From Prolixibacteraceae bacterium (GTDB taxonomy: Bacteria; Bacteroidota; Bacteroidia; Bacteroidales; Prolixibacteraceae), in NCBI GenBank assembly GCA_025210775.1, contig JAOARB010000026.1, positions 1-64,000 on the forward strand: a stretch of 64,000 bases of DNA. The letters run 5' to 3'. The notes below the pieces were generated by a model. It was not told the DNA's origin, did not search any database, and saw only the letters and a program-made list of their open reading frames with translations. Position 1 is the stretch's first letter. The number at the start of each line of letters is the position of its first letter. Shown here piece by piece: positions 52,970 to 61,900 of this stretch. The translations under genes and the position numbers were made by a program.

Positions 52970-53683
52970 ATGAAGTCAATACAACACATTTTGATCCTTT
53001 GTTTAGGATTACTAGCTACCTCTTGCTTAGACGAAGATTTTAAACCAAAATCAATAAGCGATACCTCTATGGCCATTACGATGTCATGTGACCAAGAGAA
53101 TGGTTCGACTCTAGTTCAAACATCATTTTTTAACTCTAATAACTATACAACTAAATTGGTTGATGGGAATAAAGTGAAATTTGATGATGAAGAGATGCCA
53201 TTTTATAGTAATGGTAGTGTATTTCAGATATTCAAAGATAAGGTTGCTTTGACACAAGGTGTATTTGTTGTTGAGGGGGATAATGGAATCACCTATACAA
53301 ATACTGTTCAAATTAATAATACAGAAGTGGATATCTCGTCCAATTTTATTAAAAAAGGAGATCCATTAGAGATTACTTGGGATAATGAATTGAAATCTGA
53401 CGAAACAATGTCTGTATATATCGTTAAAAATGCATCGGAAGATAACGTATTAACCAATGATAATGTTGCGATTAAGAAGGCGAGTGATGATGATGGTGCA
53501 ACATCTATCTCTTTCACAGGAGAGGAGACAAAAACTCTTGATAAAAGTTCATACAAGGTAGTTGTTGTTCGTACTTGTCTTAAATCTAAACTAGAAGAAC
53601 AACCACCATTAGGAGGACAGTTGCTTACAAAACTTTTCCTTCCTCATATGAGTTTGAATATTCAGTCAGACGAATTAAACTAG
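52970..53683 (+). CDS. Putative lipoprotein, unknown function
   Basis: A 237-residue protein with a lipoprotein signal (ending LLATSC, then LDEDFKP). The mature part is acidic and beta-rich, with no family I recognise. A frame open from 52835 exists, but it would contain the gcvP terminator and lacks a signal, while ATG 52970 follows a perfect -7 box and gives a proper lipobox. It is followed by its own terminator, then the second DUF4294 gene. Confidence 0.7.
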   Translation: MKSIQHILILCLGLLATSCLDEDFKPKSISDTSMAITMSCDQENGSTLVQTSFFNSNNYTTKLVDGNKVKFDDEEMPFYSNGSVFQIFKDKVALTQGVFVVEGDNGITYTNTVQINNTEVDISSNFIKKGDPLEITWDNELKSDETMSVYIVKNASEDNVLTNDNVAIKKASDDDGATSISFTGEETKTLDKSSYKVVVVRTCLKSKLEEQPPLGGQLLTKLFLPHMSLNIQSDELN

Positions 53684-53712
53684 GGATAAATCATTATCTT
53701 TTCAAGATATCA

Positions 53713-53745
53713 AAAAGGAGGACTTTAAGAAGTTCTCCTTTTTTT
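53713..53745 (+). terminator. Terminator after the lipoprotein gene
   Basis: AAAAGGAGGACTT (53713-53725) pairs with AAGTTCTCCTTTT (53730-53742, one G-U pair) across a TAAG loop and continues into Ts. Confidence 0.88.
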
Positions 53746-53827
53746 GTCTAAAAACATGAAATTGTAGATATTCTTTTTAACTTGTGCTTTGATCAATATG
53801 TTAAGATCGAAAATAATTGGTAAAGAA

Positions 53828-54424
53828 ATGATGCGAACAAAAAGGAACTTACTTATCTCATTAATATTTTGTCTTTTTTTCTATTCTATACAAGTAGGTT
53901 GTGCTCAAGAGGTTGTTGCTTCTAAAGATTCATTAGAATTTCAAGATCCAATGTTGCATGTCAACCTTATAGAGGTAAATATTATACAACCATATAAGTT
54001 CAAGAATCAAAGACAGGAGAATAAATATCATAAACTTGAAACTCGTGTTAAAAGAGTCTATCCTGTTTCATTGATCGTTCTTGAAGAATATAAGAAGGTG
54101 AATAAGGAATATGAAAAAGTATATGAGTCCAAAAAAGATAGAAAGAAATATATCAAATGGTATCAGCAACATATCTATGATTCTTATATCGATACCCTTA
54201 AGGCAATGTCCTATTCTGAAAATAAACTGTTGTTAAAACTTATTAGTTATCAAACAGGAAAATCACCATATGCTTTAATAAAAGAGTTCAGAGGAGGTGG
54301 AAATGCTTGGGTATGGAGAGGTTTAGCTTTAATGGCTGGAGCTAATCTAAATACAACCATAGATGAAGAGGATGATAAAATGTTACTGCATATTATTAAA
54401 AGGTTGGAAGCAGGACAGTTGTAA
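53828..54424 (+). CDS. DUF4294 family exported protein (paralogue 2)
   Basis: A 198-residue protein with a hydrophobic N-terminus (about 7-26, RNLLISLIFCLFFYS ending QVGCAQ), which may be a signal peptide or lipoprotein signal. The helical, lysine- and tyrosine-rich middle and the motif YALIKEFRGGGNAWVWRGLA match the other DUF4294 protein at 45578-46159. Function unknown. Starts at 53789 (TTG) or 53798 (ATG) are possible; ATG 53828 gives a normal signal peptide. A GntR-type regulator gene follows 39 bp later. Confidence 0.8.
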   Translation: MMRTKRNLLISLIFCLFFYSIQVGCAQEVVASKDSLEFQDPMLHVNLIEVNIIQPYKFKNQRQENKYHKLETRVKRVYPVSLIVLEEYKKVNKEYEKVYESKKDRKKYIKWYQQHIYDSYIDTLKAMSYSENKLLLKLISYQTGKSPYALIKEFRGGGNAWVWRGLALMAGANLNTTIDEEDDKMLLHIIKRLEAGQL

Positions 54425-54433
54425 TATATCTAA

Positions 54434-54441
54434 TAACTTTG
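54434..54441 (+). promoter_or_regulatory. -7 box for the FadR-type regulator
   Basis: TAACTTTG matches TAnnTTTG, 22 bp before the start codon, so the regulator can be transcribed separately from the upstream gene. Confidence 0.5.
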
Positions 54442-54463
54442 GTGGAATATTAGGAGTAAAGTT

Positions 54464-55192
54464 ATGAAGAATATTTTTAGAGAGTTAAGTGGAGGAATGA
54501 CATTAGTGCATCGTGTAACTAAGACTCTGGAGACCGCTATTTTAGATAAGAAAATACAAGAGGGAACACGCCTTCCTTCAGAGAGAGAGTTGTGTAAGCT
54601 GCTTTCTGTAAGTCGTACTACTGTTCGTGAAGCCCTTCGTTCCTTGGCGGCAAAAGGATTGGTAGAGATACGTAAGGGTAGTGGGGTGTATGTCTCACAT
54701 TATGCGATGAATAGTGCTCTCGATTCTGTAAACCATTTCTATAACTCTACTTTTAATGATAAGTGGTTGCATCAGTTGGCCGACTTTCGTTTACAATTTG
54801 AACCTCAAGTGGCTCGATTGGCAGCCATGAATCGTAATGGGTATAATATCGAAAGAATAAAAGATACCATAGAAAGATCACGTCTCTATAATCAGTATAC
54901 AGATAGACATACTGCTTCATTAGATGTGGAATTTCATCTTCAATTGGCACAAGCAACACAAAATAGATTTGTTGTTGTTAGTATGGAGCCTGTCTTTAAT
55001 CTTCTCCCTAAACTTTGTGGTTCTATCTACGCAAAGAATGGTTATGCTGGTAAAGAGCGTATTTGTGATGCTCACTCAATCATTTATGAAGCCGTTAAAG
55101 ATCAGGATGCGGACAGAGCTGAACAAGCTATGCGTAACCACCTCTTAGAATTTATTGATCACTATTATATGTATGTGGGAGAAAATAATTAA
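54464..55192 (+). CDS. FadR/GntR-family transcriptional regulator
   Basis: A 242-residue DNA-binding protein. The N-terminal winged helix (about 12-75) shows the GntR signature GTRLPSERELCKLLSVSRTTVREALRSL, split around residues 30-57. The C-terminal all-helical FCD domain (about 95-230) contains the metal-site histidines (DVEFHLQL, DAHSIIYEAV, MRNHLLEF), as in regulators that sense small organic acids. The ligand is unknown. The downstream glycosidase gene 69 bp away is a possible target. Confidence 0.9.
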   Translation: MKNIFRELSGGMTLVHRVTKTLETAILDKKIQEGTRLPSERELCKLLSVSRTTVREALRSLAAKGLVEIRKGSGVYVSHYAMNSALDSVNHFYNSTFNDKWLHQLADFRLQFEPQVARLAAMNRNGYNIERIKDTIERSRLYNQYTDRHTASLDVEFHLQLAQATQNRFVVVSMEPVFNLLPKLCGSIYAKNGYAGKERICDAHSIIYEAVKDQDADRAEQAMRNHLLEFIDHYYMYVGENN

Positions 55193-55211
55193 GCCCCACA
55201 TTTAAATATCT

Positions 55212-55219
55212 TATATTTG
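55212..55219 (+). promoter_or_regulatory. -7 box for the GH10-like gene
   Basis: TATATTTG, a perfect match 42 bp before the start codon. Confidence 0.55.
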
Positions 55220-55260
55220 TATTAGTATAACATGTATGATATTTTCAGATTTCTATTTTT

Positions 55261-56799
55261 ATGAATTACTCTCGATTATTTCTCTTTACTCTCATGGTCT
55301 TGTCATGTTCAAATATTTTGAATGCCAAGACTGAAATCCCTCCCAAACATGAATTCCGTGGTGCTTGGATAGCTACCGTTGCCAATATCGATTGGCCTAA
55401 ACAACAGGGAGGTGATGTAGCAAAACAAAAACAAGATCTATGTGCATTGTTAGATACGTTGAAATCATATCAAATGAATGCCGTGATATTCCAAGTTAGA
55501 CCAGCATCTGATGCCTTCTATCATTCTAATTATGAACCATGGTCTAAATATCTTACTGGTGTGCAAGGAGAGATGCCTTCTTCTCATTTCGATCCTTTGG
55601 CATACATTATCAATCAATGCCATCAAAGGGGAATGGAACTTCATGCTTGGTTTAATCCTTATCGTGTTAAGCAAGTGGAAAAAGATGTGTTAAGTGATTC
55701 TAATATTGCTAACATATATCCAGAGTGGACTTTTCAATATGGTCGACGTACCTATTTTGATCCAGGCCTACCGCAAGTAAGGGATTGGGTCGCTAATGTT
55801 GTATCCGATGTTGTACGACGTTATGATGTGGATGCGATCCATTTTGATGATTATTTCTATCCTTATCCTATTGCTGGTAAGGAGATACCTGATTCTGTCT
55901 CTTTTGCTAAATATGGTGGTTCTTATGATGCAATGCAAAAGAAAGAGTGGAGAAGAGAGAATGTAAATAAGATTATTAAACAATTAAGTGACAGTATTCA
56001 CACTATAAAACCATGGGTTAAATTTGGTATTAGTCCCTTTGGTGTTTGGAGAGAAAAACGATACGATCTGAGAGGGTCTGATACGACTGGAGGAATGACC
56101 AATTATGACCACTTATATGCAGATGTAATTCTTTGGCAAGAGAATAAATGGATCGATTATCTACTCCCTCAAATCTATTGGTATAGAGGGCAACCTAAAG
56201 TGGACTATGAAACATTAGCAGAATGGTGGGGAGCCAATAACAAGGGTAGACATTGCTATATTGGAAATGCATTGTATAAAATTAAAGCAAATGCTTCTGC
56301 TCCATCGTGGCAAACATCAGAGGAGAGTATCGAACAGATAAAATTAGATAGAGATATTGATGGCGTGAGTGGTTTTGCATTCTATTCGTCTAAATATCTA
56401 TCTAAAAACCTTTTGGGATTAAGAGATTCGTTGAGGAACCATTATCTGGCAACTCCTGCCATTACACCTAATATGGCTTGGATCGATTCTGTTCCACCAG
56501 CATATCCGTCTCATATTGATATTAGAAAGATAAAAAGAGGACGACAGATCTATTGGGACCCTGTTCTTGGGGGCGAAATGGATAAGGGACGTTTCTATAT
56601 CGTTTATCGTTATACTAAAGAGAATAAACTATTCGAACTTACTCCTGATAATATCGTACAAGTTTCATCTAAATGTACTTTCGATATTCATCGTAAGTTC
56701 CTTCGTATTTTTAGGAAGAAACACTATTACATTGTCACTACGGTCGATAGGGCAAGCAATGAAAGTATGCCAAGCGATATCTTTTATATCAAACAATAG
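55261..56799 (+). CDS. Exported family 10-like glycosyl hydrolase (GHL10/DUF187)
   Basis: The 512-residue protein has a signal peptide (1-22, ending LNAK) and then the GHL10 TIM barrel: EFRGAWIATVANIDWP at about 30-45, VIFQVRPASDAFY, GMELHAWFNPYRV, DAIHFDDYFYPYP (likely catalytic acids) and WVKFGISPFGVW. A C-terminal fibronectin-like part (about 400-512) follows. Family members hydrolyse glycans that include peptidoglycan or surface sugars, but few have known substrates. A FadR-type regulator lies upstream. Confidence 0.9.
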   Translation: MNYSRLFLFTLMVLSCSNILNAKTEIPPKHEFRGAWIATVANIDWPKQQGGDVAKQKQDLCALLDTLKSYQMNAVIFQVRPASDAFYHSNYEPWSKYLTGVQGEMPSSHFDPLAYIINQCHQRGMELHAWFNPYRVKQVEKDVLSDSNIANIYPEWTFQYGRRTYFDPGLPQVRDWVANVVSDVVRRYDVDAIHFDDYFYPYPIAGKEIPDSVSFAKYGGSYDAMQKKEWRRENVNKIIKQLSDSIHTIKPWVKFGISPFGVWREKRYDLRGSDTTGGMTNYDHLYADVILWQENKWIDYLLPQIYWYRGQPKVDYETLAEWWGANNKGRHCYIGNALYKIKANASAPSWQTSEESIEQIKLDRDIDGVSGFAFYSSKYLSKNLLGLRDSLRNHYLATPAITPNMAWIDSVPPAYPSHIDIRKIKRGRQIYWDPVLGGEMDKGRFYIVYRYTKENKLFELTPDNIVQVSSKCTFDIHRKFLRIFRKKHYYIVTTVDRASNESMPSDIFYIKQ

Positions 56800-56807
56800 A
56801 ATATAAG

Positions 56808-56840
56808 AATCCCCTATTCTTCTTGAGAGAATAGGGGATT
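56808..56840. terminator. Bidirectional terminator between GH10-like gene and the M49-like gene
   Basis: A perfect 13-bp stem AATCCCCTATTCT/AGAATAGGGGATT (56808-56820 with 56828-56840) lies between two convergent genes, with T-rich sequence on the plus side. Confidence 0.9.
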
Positions 56841-56845
56841 TGTTT

Positions 56846-58483
56846 TTATAGATCTAATTGATCCACTCCTTGATTGAAAACGATATCTCTTGGGATACCA
56901 GCTTTTTCTAATTTAACAAGGTCTGCTTGTAAGTCTGCTGGGACTACAGCTAAGTCTGCTACTAGATCCGAAACGCCTTTATAGTCTCCATTACCTTGAA
57001 GAACCAATAGCTTCTCTGATAGGTTAACCATCGCTTCATGCATCTTATCAAAATTGATACGATATTTTCCTGTCATCATATCTTTCTCGAATGCACCATA
57101 TTTACTGAAATAGTTGAAACGAATCATGTTAGCTTGTCCGTGTGCACTTGTTGCTCCAAAGCGAACAGAACGGAAGATCCCTGCCATAAAAGTAACGTAG
57201 TTGTTTTTCAACTCATGGTTGTCTCCTAACTCGTTCATCTTAGATAGCTGCTCTACCATATACAATCCTAGGATGTCAGCTTTCCCTTCTTCGATTGCAG
57301 AATAGTGCTCTTTTAGCATTGCTGCCACCTTATGCTTTCCATCGATAGTGTTCTTCACTCCAAGTCCGTGAGCTACTTCGTGGAACATGGTGTTCTCAAA
57401 GAATGCATCAAAAGTAACATATTGTTGTTGGTCTTCAGCAATCAACTCTTTGGTAATAGGAAGCATGATCTTGTCAAACTTCGCTTTCATACTATTCTTA
57501 AGTTGTAGACGACGACTACCTTTTAGCAATTGTACTTTTGGATCATTAGGAAGGTTGATGGCAATGGTTTTACCCGCTGCATTACAATCTCCTCCGTAGT
57601 ATATTACATCGTATGCACCAAGATCAGAATTGCTTCCAGGAACTTCTTTCTTATACTCTGCAGGAACAGGTAAATTCTCTTGTAGTAATGGAAGTAATTT
57701 TGCAAAGTGCTGAAGTTTCTTAGACCACTCCATATCTTTGATCAAAATAAATGCTTCGAAAGCTGTCTTGTATCCAAAGATACCATCTTCATAGCTCTCA
57801 ATAGGACCAACAACAAAGTCAATCATGTTGTTTTTCATTTCCATCCAAGCAACATCACTATCATAATATTTACTTGTTAAGAAGGATTTGGCTCTCTCCT
57901 GAAGGTATTTCTTAAATCCTGGATCTTCTGCCAATTCTGCTGCTTGATTAAGTAGTTTCGCAGCTTCTTCTAGTTCTGCTTTATATGCAACGTGATAAGG
58001 AACAACCTTTAGATTATTCTGTTTATCACGAACAAGAATAGAGTAAGCACTTGTTTTTTGAGGATCTTGCAGTGCTTTAAACTCTTTTTTTGTCATGTCT
58101 GCTGGATAGAATTGAACACCGCTAGGTTTCTTTCCTATACCTTCAATAAATGAAGCATCCGCGTCAAGACGGTTCCATGGTCCATAATTAATCTTAGTTA
58201 GTTTGGCCAAGAAAGGATCATGAATGTGTTGAAAAAGACTCTCTTTGTCTCCCCAAGCTTGTTTCCAATAAAGATCGTCCATTATCTTTCCAACCTTAAA
58301 AAGAAGAGGCAACATCTCTTTTTGGTTGTCCGATAAATGCGATACGTTAGAGGTTAGAGTAAATGGAGCATACTCTTCCACCAGTTTCTTTGCATCTGTG
58401 TTACTCTTGTATTCCATTTTGGGAGAAGAACAACTTGAAACCAATGCAAGACATCCCATTAGGGTAAGATGTTTAAGTTTCAT
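56846..58483 (-). CDS. M49-like (DPP III-type) zinc peptidase lipoprotein
   Basis: A 545-residue lipoprotein (signal ending LVSSC, then SSPKMEY). The zinc motif reads FHEVAHGLG near residue 370, and a second conserved motif IEEGKADILGLYM follows about 30 residues on, the arrangement seen in dipeptidyl peptidase III relatives. Classical M49 enzymes carry HExxGH, with one residue more than the HExxH here. It should sit in the periplasm or on the outer membrane and remove dipeptides or act on another substrate. A promoter box lies at 58533-58540. Confidence 0.8.
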   Translation of the reverse strand: MKLKHLTLMGCLALVSSCSSPKMEYKSNTDAKKLVEEYAPFTLTSNVSHLSDNQKEMLPLLFKVGKIMDDLYWKQAWGDKESLFQHIHDPFLAKLTKINYGPWNRLDADASFIEGIGKKPSGVQFYPADMTKKEFKALQDPQKTSAYSILVRDKQNNLKVVPYHVAYKAELEEAAKLLNQAAELAEDPGFKKYLQERAKSFLTSKYYDSDVAWMEMKNNMIDFVVGPIESYEDGIFGYKTAFEAFILIKDMEWSKKLQHFAKLLPLLQENLPVPAEYKKEVPGSNSDLGAYDVIYYGGDCNAAGKTIAINLPNDPKVQLLKGSRRLQLKNSMKAKFDKIMLPITKELIAEDQQQYVTFDAFFENTMFHEVAHGLGVKNTIDGKHKVAAMLKEHYSAIEEGKADILGLYMVEQLSKMNELGDNHELKNNYVTFMAGIFRSVRFGATSAHGQANMIRFNYFSKYGAFEKDMMTGKYRINFDKMHEAMVNLSEKLLVLQGNGDYKGVSDLVADLAVVPADLQADLVKLEKAGIPRDIVFNQGVDQLDL

Positions 58484-58532
58484 GTTTACGTGTTTTTGTT
58501 ATTTTAGAATGATCAAAAAATTAAATTAATCT

Positions 58533-58540
58533 CAAATATA
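58533..58540 (-). promoter_or_regulatory. -7 box for the M49-like peptidase gene
   Basis: Minus-strand TATATTTG, a perfect match 50 bp before the start codon. Confidence 0.55.
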
Positions 58541-58860
58541 CTACAGATAGATGAATTTGGCATTAATTGACATAATTAATTATTTCGTGATTGTAATTTT
58601 TTTATCTAAGGGTCAAAGTGTCCAATATTATAATCCACCATGTTAATTATTCAGAGTTATTAAAATACTCTATTTTGGTCACAGTGACAATAAATAAAAT
58701 ATGACTTATATCTGCAGTATCTACTTTAGAGAGTGCGACCCTTAAGAAATCATAGAGTGATTGGTCTATGATTGTTGTATTTTTCCCCTTCATCTCTTAC
58801 TCATGGAGTATGATTGGACGCCTTAGGTATAACAAACTAGGGTAGTCTGTTTAATAATCG
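58541..58860. other. Intergenic region, nothing recognised
   Basis: About 320 AT-rich bases between the M49-like promoter and the terminator of the large T9SS gene. I find no gene, repeat or RNA. Confidence 0.5.
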
Positions 58861-58894
58861 CAAAGAGGCCATCTCTATGGAGATAGCCTCTTTG
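58861..58894 (-). terminator. Hairpin terminator of the large T9SS gene
   Basis: A 15-bp stem (58861-58875 with 58880-58894, one G-U pair on the minus strand) with a short loop lies 23 bp beyond the stop codon. Only a weak T run follows. Confidence 0.7.
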
Positions 58895-58916
58895 TTCTTC
58901 TTATAATAGGATGTAA

Positions 58917-61900
58917 CTATTGAACTACAATCTTTCTTAGAATATTTTGATTGTTTATTCTTAGTCTTATGATATAAAGGCCTTTATGCCAGTTTGTTGC
59001 ATCTTGGACGAATTGAGTGTCCATAACATTACTTGAAACAATTAAGACGCCATTAATATCAAAGATCTCGATACACTCAATATTCGATGTTGTATTGATC
59101 TTAAAGTAGTGAGATGTCGGATTTGGACCAACTTTAATAGATAATGAATTATCCACCTCATTGACTCCTGTCGAAATATCAATTACTCCTTGAACAGAGG
59201 TCGATTTCTCTTTACTTCTTGCTGTAATGGTATAAGTACAACTACTTATTTCTGTCGTTTTTTGATCTTTTACAATAGTCAATAGGTTCCCATTAATCTC
59301 AAATCGGTAGTCTGTACTGCTACTTTGAACCTCAAATTGTATTTGATCTCCATCAGGATCAACAAAATAATTACTTAGATCCAATTGGTACGATTGCTTT
59401 CCTATCTTAATCTTAGGAAGATCTTTAACCAATTTAGGCGAATGATCCGATGGACTTGATCCATTAAGGTTATCCATACAGAAATAAGTTGGTGTATTGA
59501 TACCATGTGCCCCTTTGTCGCTTGAGAACATTTTAAATTCTATACGTGTTACTTTACCTAGAGAGGATAAATCCATCCATTTCCAATCATCTAAAATGTA
59601 ATCCTCTGATGGATTATTCGAGCGATAATCTGCTAGATAGATTTCTGTCTCTCCTGTCTTCTGATTATTTACATCATAACCATAAGCTACAAGCTTAAAC
59701 CAGTCTTGATCTGTTCCATTCTCTCCGCCGAACTTCTTCGCATAAGAATCTCCATTTTTCATTGAAGTTACTGCATAGGTGTTATTGGTAACATACATTC
59801 CTGAGATGATATCTCCCTGTGGTGCACCAGAAAGAACGATATCTGTTTTACCATTTCTTACATACACTACACCATAGTTCTTAGAGTTATTAGCCCCCTT
59901 ACCAGTAATAGCTGTATGTTGATTGGCAATCCCTCCTGCTTCCTTATTATTGGTCTTATTGGAATAGTTCCATCCCATAAAATATTGGTATGCACTTGAG
60001 TGATAACTATACATTCCTATTCCTTTTGAATAGAAGCGTGTCTCTTTCTCATCATTGAGAGGATTACCTCCCCAGAAACTCTCTTTAGTTAGGTTATACG
60101 ATTCAAAATCAACCACACCAAGAGGAGCAGTTACTTCTATTATCACAGATCCTGTGGTCTTTTCTCCTTTATAATCAGTAACCGTGAAGAACAATTGTTC
60201 CGAACTTCTAGGTGCCACTTCAAATGTAAAGTGATTCTGATTTACACGGTGTTCTTTTGATAGACATGTAACGTTATATGGTGCATGACCACCAATAATA
60301 ACGATTTCTACATTTGCATTTTCTCCCTTGGTAATACGGATATTTTCAATAGGAGCTGTAGTCAATGCCAATGGCTTTTTATGGATATCATCAACATTTA
60401 ATGCCGAACCGCTATTTTTTATTTCAAATGATAGGATCGAACCATATTGTAATAAACTATAGTAGTTCCATCTACCTTCCGTTGTAGGTAATGTGACTTG
60501 CGTATTCCCTTCTGTCTTCTGAATCGTGATCTGCGCTTCTTCCGATGATTGGTAATAGAATCCTTTACATGAGATTCCATCTACTGTATTATTCATCTTA
60601 AAGAGCCCCTTGCCTTTGGCTGCAATTTGTGCAACATGTTGGTGGTTATCATCTTTAGAATCGAAGATCGTTATACCAGTCGCATCGATCGTTCCAGAAG
60701 TAATGACTCCGTCTTTGTCTATTACTTGCTCAAAGTCTGCAATCTTTGTTTGCTCAAAATCTGTTTCTGCTTCTAGTGTTTTAAGAATAGAGTGTAGTCC
60801 ATTTAGATCTTCAACCACTACAGATATCTTATACTGCGTATGAGGTTCTAGATTATTTAATACTACAATCTTGGCTTTACCTGCAGAGATCGACTCTTTT
60901 ACAATTGAACTATTGATCTTTGCTCGTGCGATGATCTCTTCTGCGCTTAACTGATTGGCTTCGTTTGTATATAAATGACAGAATACTTCTCCTGCTTTAT
61001 CACTCGATACTTCTACTTTAATCTGTGTGTCATTGGTAGAGACAACTTTAGGATATCCTTCTGTAAATAGAGGAGCTACTTTACTAATCTCTTTATACTG
61101 GTCAGCACCAACAGTGGTTGGATATTCTCGAACTTCATTATCCATATCTTTAGCCACATAAGTGACTGCCTCTCCAATATCCAATAGCATGTCATTGGTT
61201 AAATGGAGATCCGTATTAGAGATAAAGATCGAAGGTATTGCAATATTATCAGTAAAGGCGTCTTTGGCATTTATCTCTTCGATTGTAGCAATATCTGTAT
61301 CATCAATCTTAACACCATTTCTTGAGAAAAGGTTATTCTTTTGAATCAAGACTTGATCCTCGGATGTCAACGATTTAAAATACATTGCGTATCCAGCCAT
61401 CGCCATTATGTTGTTATATTGGAAATGATGGGATAGAGGATATTCTCCATTTCTTCCGATTGAAGCAATCCCAACAGCATTGCTATTATTCCCATACATG
61501 TTCACACTGTTATAGACAACATCAATAAATCGACACTCTCTAGAGATATAGATACCAAAACTTCTACCTTTCTCTGTATTTATCGCAATGCTATTGTTGT
61601 AAACATGTTGTCTCTCTTCGGCAACCCCTTTACCATCTCTACATTCAATACCGTAGGCATAGTCTGTCAGTTGAAGATCTACTGTATTATTGTAAACATC
61701 AAGTGATCCAGATGCTCTGTAGATATCCATCCCTTGGTAACCTCCTTTGGTGGTTAAGTTGTTCTGGATAGTGTTGTCAAAGATGTGGATATCTTTGGTG
61801 TCATGCAGATAGATTGATTTCGACCCTTGATTGATAAAAGTATTACCTTCTACGATACAATCTTTTTGCTTTGGAAGTCTAACATACCCTGTACCTCCTA

